This document shows positions 4,632-5,620 of a DNA stretch of 5,620 nucleotides, in pieces; position 1 is the stretch's first letter, and the number at the start of each line of letters is the position of its first letter. Location: NCBI GenBank assembly GCA_031261905.1, contig JAISIS010000108.1:1-5620 (forward strand), read 5' to 3'. Under the pieces are notes generated by a model. The model was not told the DNA's origin. It did no database searches and saw nothing but the letters and a program-made list of their open reading frames with translations. Origin of the DNA: Burkholderiaceae bacterium (GTDB taxonomy: Bacteria > Pseudomonadota > Gammaproteobacteria > Burkholderiales > Burkholderiaceae_D). Made by a program: the position numbers and the translations under genes.

Positions 4632-5620
4632 TTAGGAACCGAAGAAATCTTTCATCCGCTGACTCCAGGTTTTACCCTGTGGGCTGTGCTTTTCGCCACC
4701 TTCCTGTACCAGCTTGTCGAATTCCGTCAGCAGTTCTTTTTGGCGGGCTGTCAGTTTTACCGGGGTTTCCAATGTCACATGGCAGAAAAGATCGCCCATC
4801 TGGCCGGAACGCACCCCCTTGATGCCCTTGCCGCGCAGGCGGAATATCCTGCCGGTTTGCGTTCCTTCAGGAACATTGAAGGAAACCTTGCCATCCAGCG
4901 TAGGTATTTCGATATCACCGCCCAGCGCCGCGCGCGCGAATGAAATGGGCACTTCACAATGCAGGTCATCACCTTCGCGCTGGAATACCGGATGCTGGCG
5001 GATGCGTATTTCAACATACAAATCACCTGGTGGCCCGCCATTGGTGCCCGGCTCGCCATTGCCCGCTGAGCGGATTCTCATGCCGTCATCAATCCCCGCC
5101 GGTATTTTTACTTCCAGCGTCTTGTTGCGCTTGATCCGGCCAATGCCGTGGCACTCGGTACAGGGTTCCTTGATGATCTTGCCCATACCGTTACAGGTGG
5201 GACAGGTTTGCTGGATGCTGAAAAAGCCCTGCTGCATCCGTACCTGGCCCGATCCGTTACAGGTTTTGCATGTTTCGGGCGTGGTGCCGGGTTTTGCGCC
5301 GGAGCCGTGGCAGGTATCGCATTCATCCCATGAGGGAACGCGGATGGTCTTGTTGGCGCCACTGGCCGCTTCTTCCAAGGTAATGTCCAGGTTGTAGCGC
5401 AAATCCGCGCCACGGTACATCTGCGGCCCGCCGCGCTGTTGCCTGCCCGCCCCGAAAATATCGCCAAAGATGTCGCCAAACGCATCGGCAAAACCGCCCG
5501 CACCGGTCGCGCCCCCACGGAAGCCGCCGCCCATGTTCATATTGGGATCAACCCCGGCGTGACCAAAGCGGTCATAGGCCGCGCGCTTTTCCTCATCGGA
5601 AAGCATTTCGTAGGCTTCCT
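4632..5620 (-). CDS. dnaJ: Chaperone DnaJ (Hsp40), N-terminus missing
   Basis: DnaJ is the co-chaperone that delivers unfolded clients to DnaK and stimulates its ATPase. The reading frame runs off the right edge; 328 residues are visible and about 50 are missing, including the HPD loop of the J domain. The visible part begins [24 protein letters not shown], the end of the J domain. A Gly/Phe-rich linker follows, including repeated [10 protein letters not shown]. All four zinc-binding CxxCxGxG repeats are intact: [24 protein letters not shown] and CTECHGIG, spanning about 96-156 counted from the methionine at base 5606. The C-terminal client-binding domain then ends in MKDFFGS. That internal methionine is not the start. 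dnaK should lie just beyond the right edge. In enterobacteria DnaK/DnaJ also bind and restrain RpoH, encoded about 2.6 kb to the left. Confidence 0.97.
   Translation of the reverse strand, partial: EAYEMLSDEEKRAAYDRFGHAGVDPNMNMGGGFRGGATGAGGFADAFGDIFGDIFGAGRQQRGGPQMYRGADLRYNLDITLEEAASGANKTIRVPSWDECDTCHGSGAKPGTTPETCKTCNGSGQVRMQQGFFSIQQTCPTCNGMGKIIKEPCTECHGIGRIKRNKTLEVKIPAGIDDGMRIRSAGNGEPGTNGGPPGDLYVEIRIRQHPVFQREGDDLHCEVPISFARAALGGDIEIPTLDGKVSFNVPEGTQTGRIFRLRGKGIKGVRSGQMGDLFCHVTLETPVKLTARQKELLTEFDKLVQEGGEKHSPQGKTWSQRMKDFFGS

Noticed and set aside
4714..5397. Plus-strand open frame opposite dnaJ (227 codons)
   Set aside because: The opposite strand is an unambiguous dnaJ; this frame has no family features.

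Overview
The window reads as chromosomal core sequence from a betaproteobacterium, most likely of the order Burkholderiales. The grounds are the ftsX-rpoH order, a bioC homologue divergent from a comF-trmL pair, the style of the proteins and a moderately GC-rich base composition. A family such as Oxalobacteraceae is only a guess. I see no prophage, insertion sequence, CRISPR array, tRNA or rRNA. The ordinary genes are well recognised, and the interesting material lies in the short intergenic regions.

Layout, left to right. Bases 2-853 (+) hold the end of ftsX (cell division ABC transporter permease), cut by the left edge. Bases 854-1108 are a dense non-coding stretch. It begins directly after the ftsX stop with a 110-bp element bounded by 13-nt inverted ends. 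It then carries a perfect CIRCE operator (HrcA binding site) overlapping a probable sigma-70 promoter, and a possible 16-codon leader ORF that ends in an ATGA overlap with the rpoH start. Bases 1109-2008 (+) are rpoH, the heat-shock sigma factor. Bases 2009-2116 carry a -10-like box and a perfect 9+4+9 palindrome in front of a small gene at 2117-2455 (+) of the DUF4406/nucleoside 2-deoxyribosyltransferase-like type.

Bases 2459-3325 (-) encode a BioC-like SAM-dependent methyltransferase, convergent with the small gene. Divergent from it is comF (3377-4117, +), whose best ribosome-binding site serves a four-codon mini-ORF rather than comF itself. trmL (tRNA 2'-O-methyltransferase) follows in the same direction, 17 bp downstream. 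The right end holds dnaJ on the minus strand (4632-5620), cut within the J domain; dnaK would be expected just beyond the right edge.

The unifying theme is the heat-shock response. The rpoH gene carries the HrcA operator in its own promoter region, and the DnaK co-chaperone DnaJ is encoded about 3 kb away. In enterobacteria DnaK/DnaJ restrain RpoH, so this locus would join the repressor (HrcA/CIRCE) and sigma-factor (RpoH) forms of heat-shock control. I see no clear new multi-gene system. The candidates for novelty are the rpoH leader architecture, the intergenic inverted-repeat element, the palindrome before the DUF4406-like gene and the odd comF translation start.
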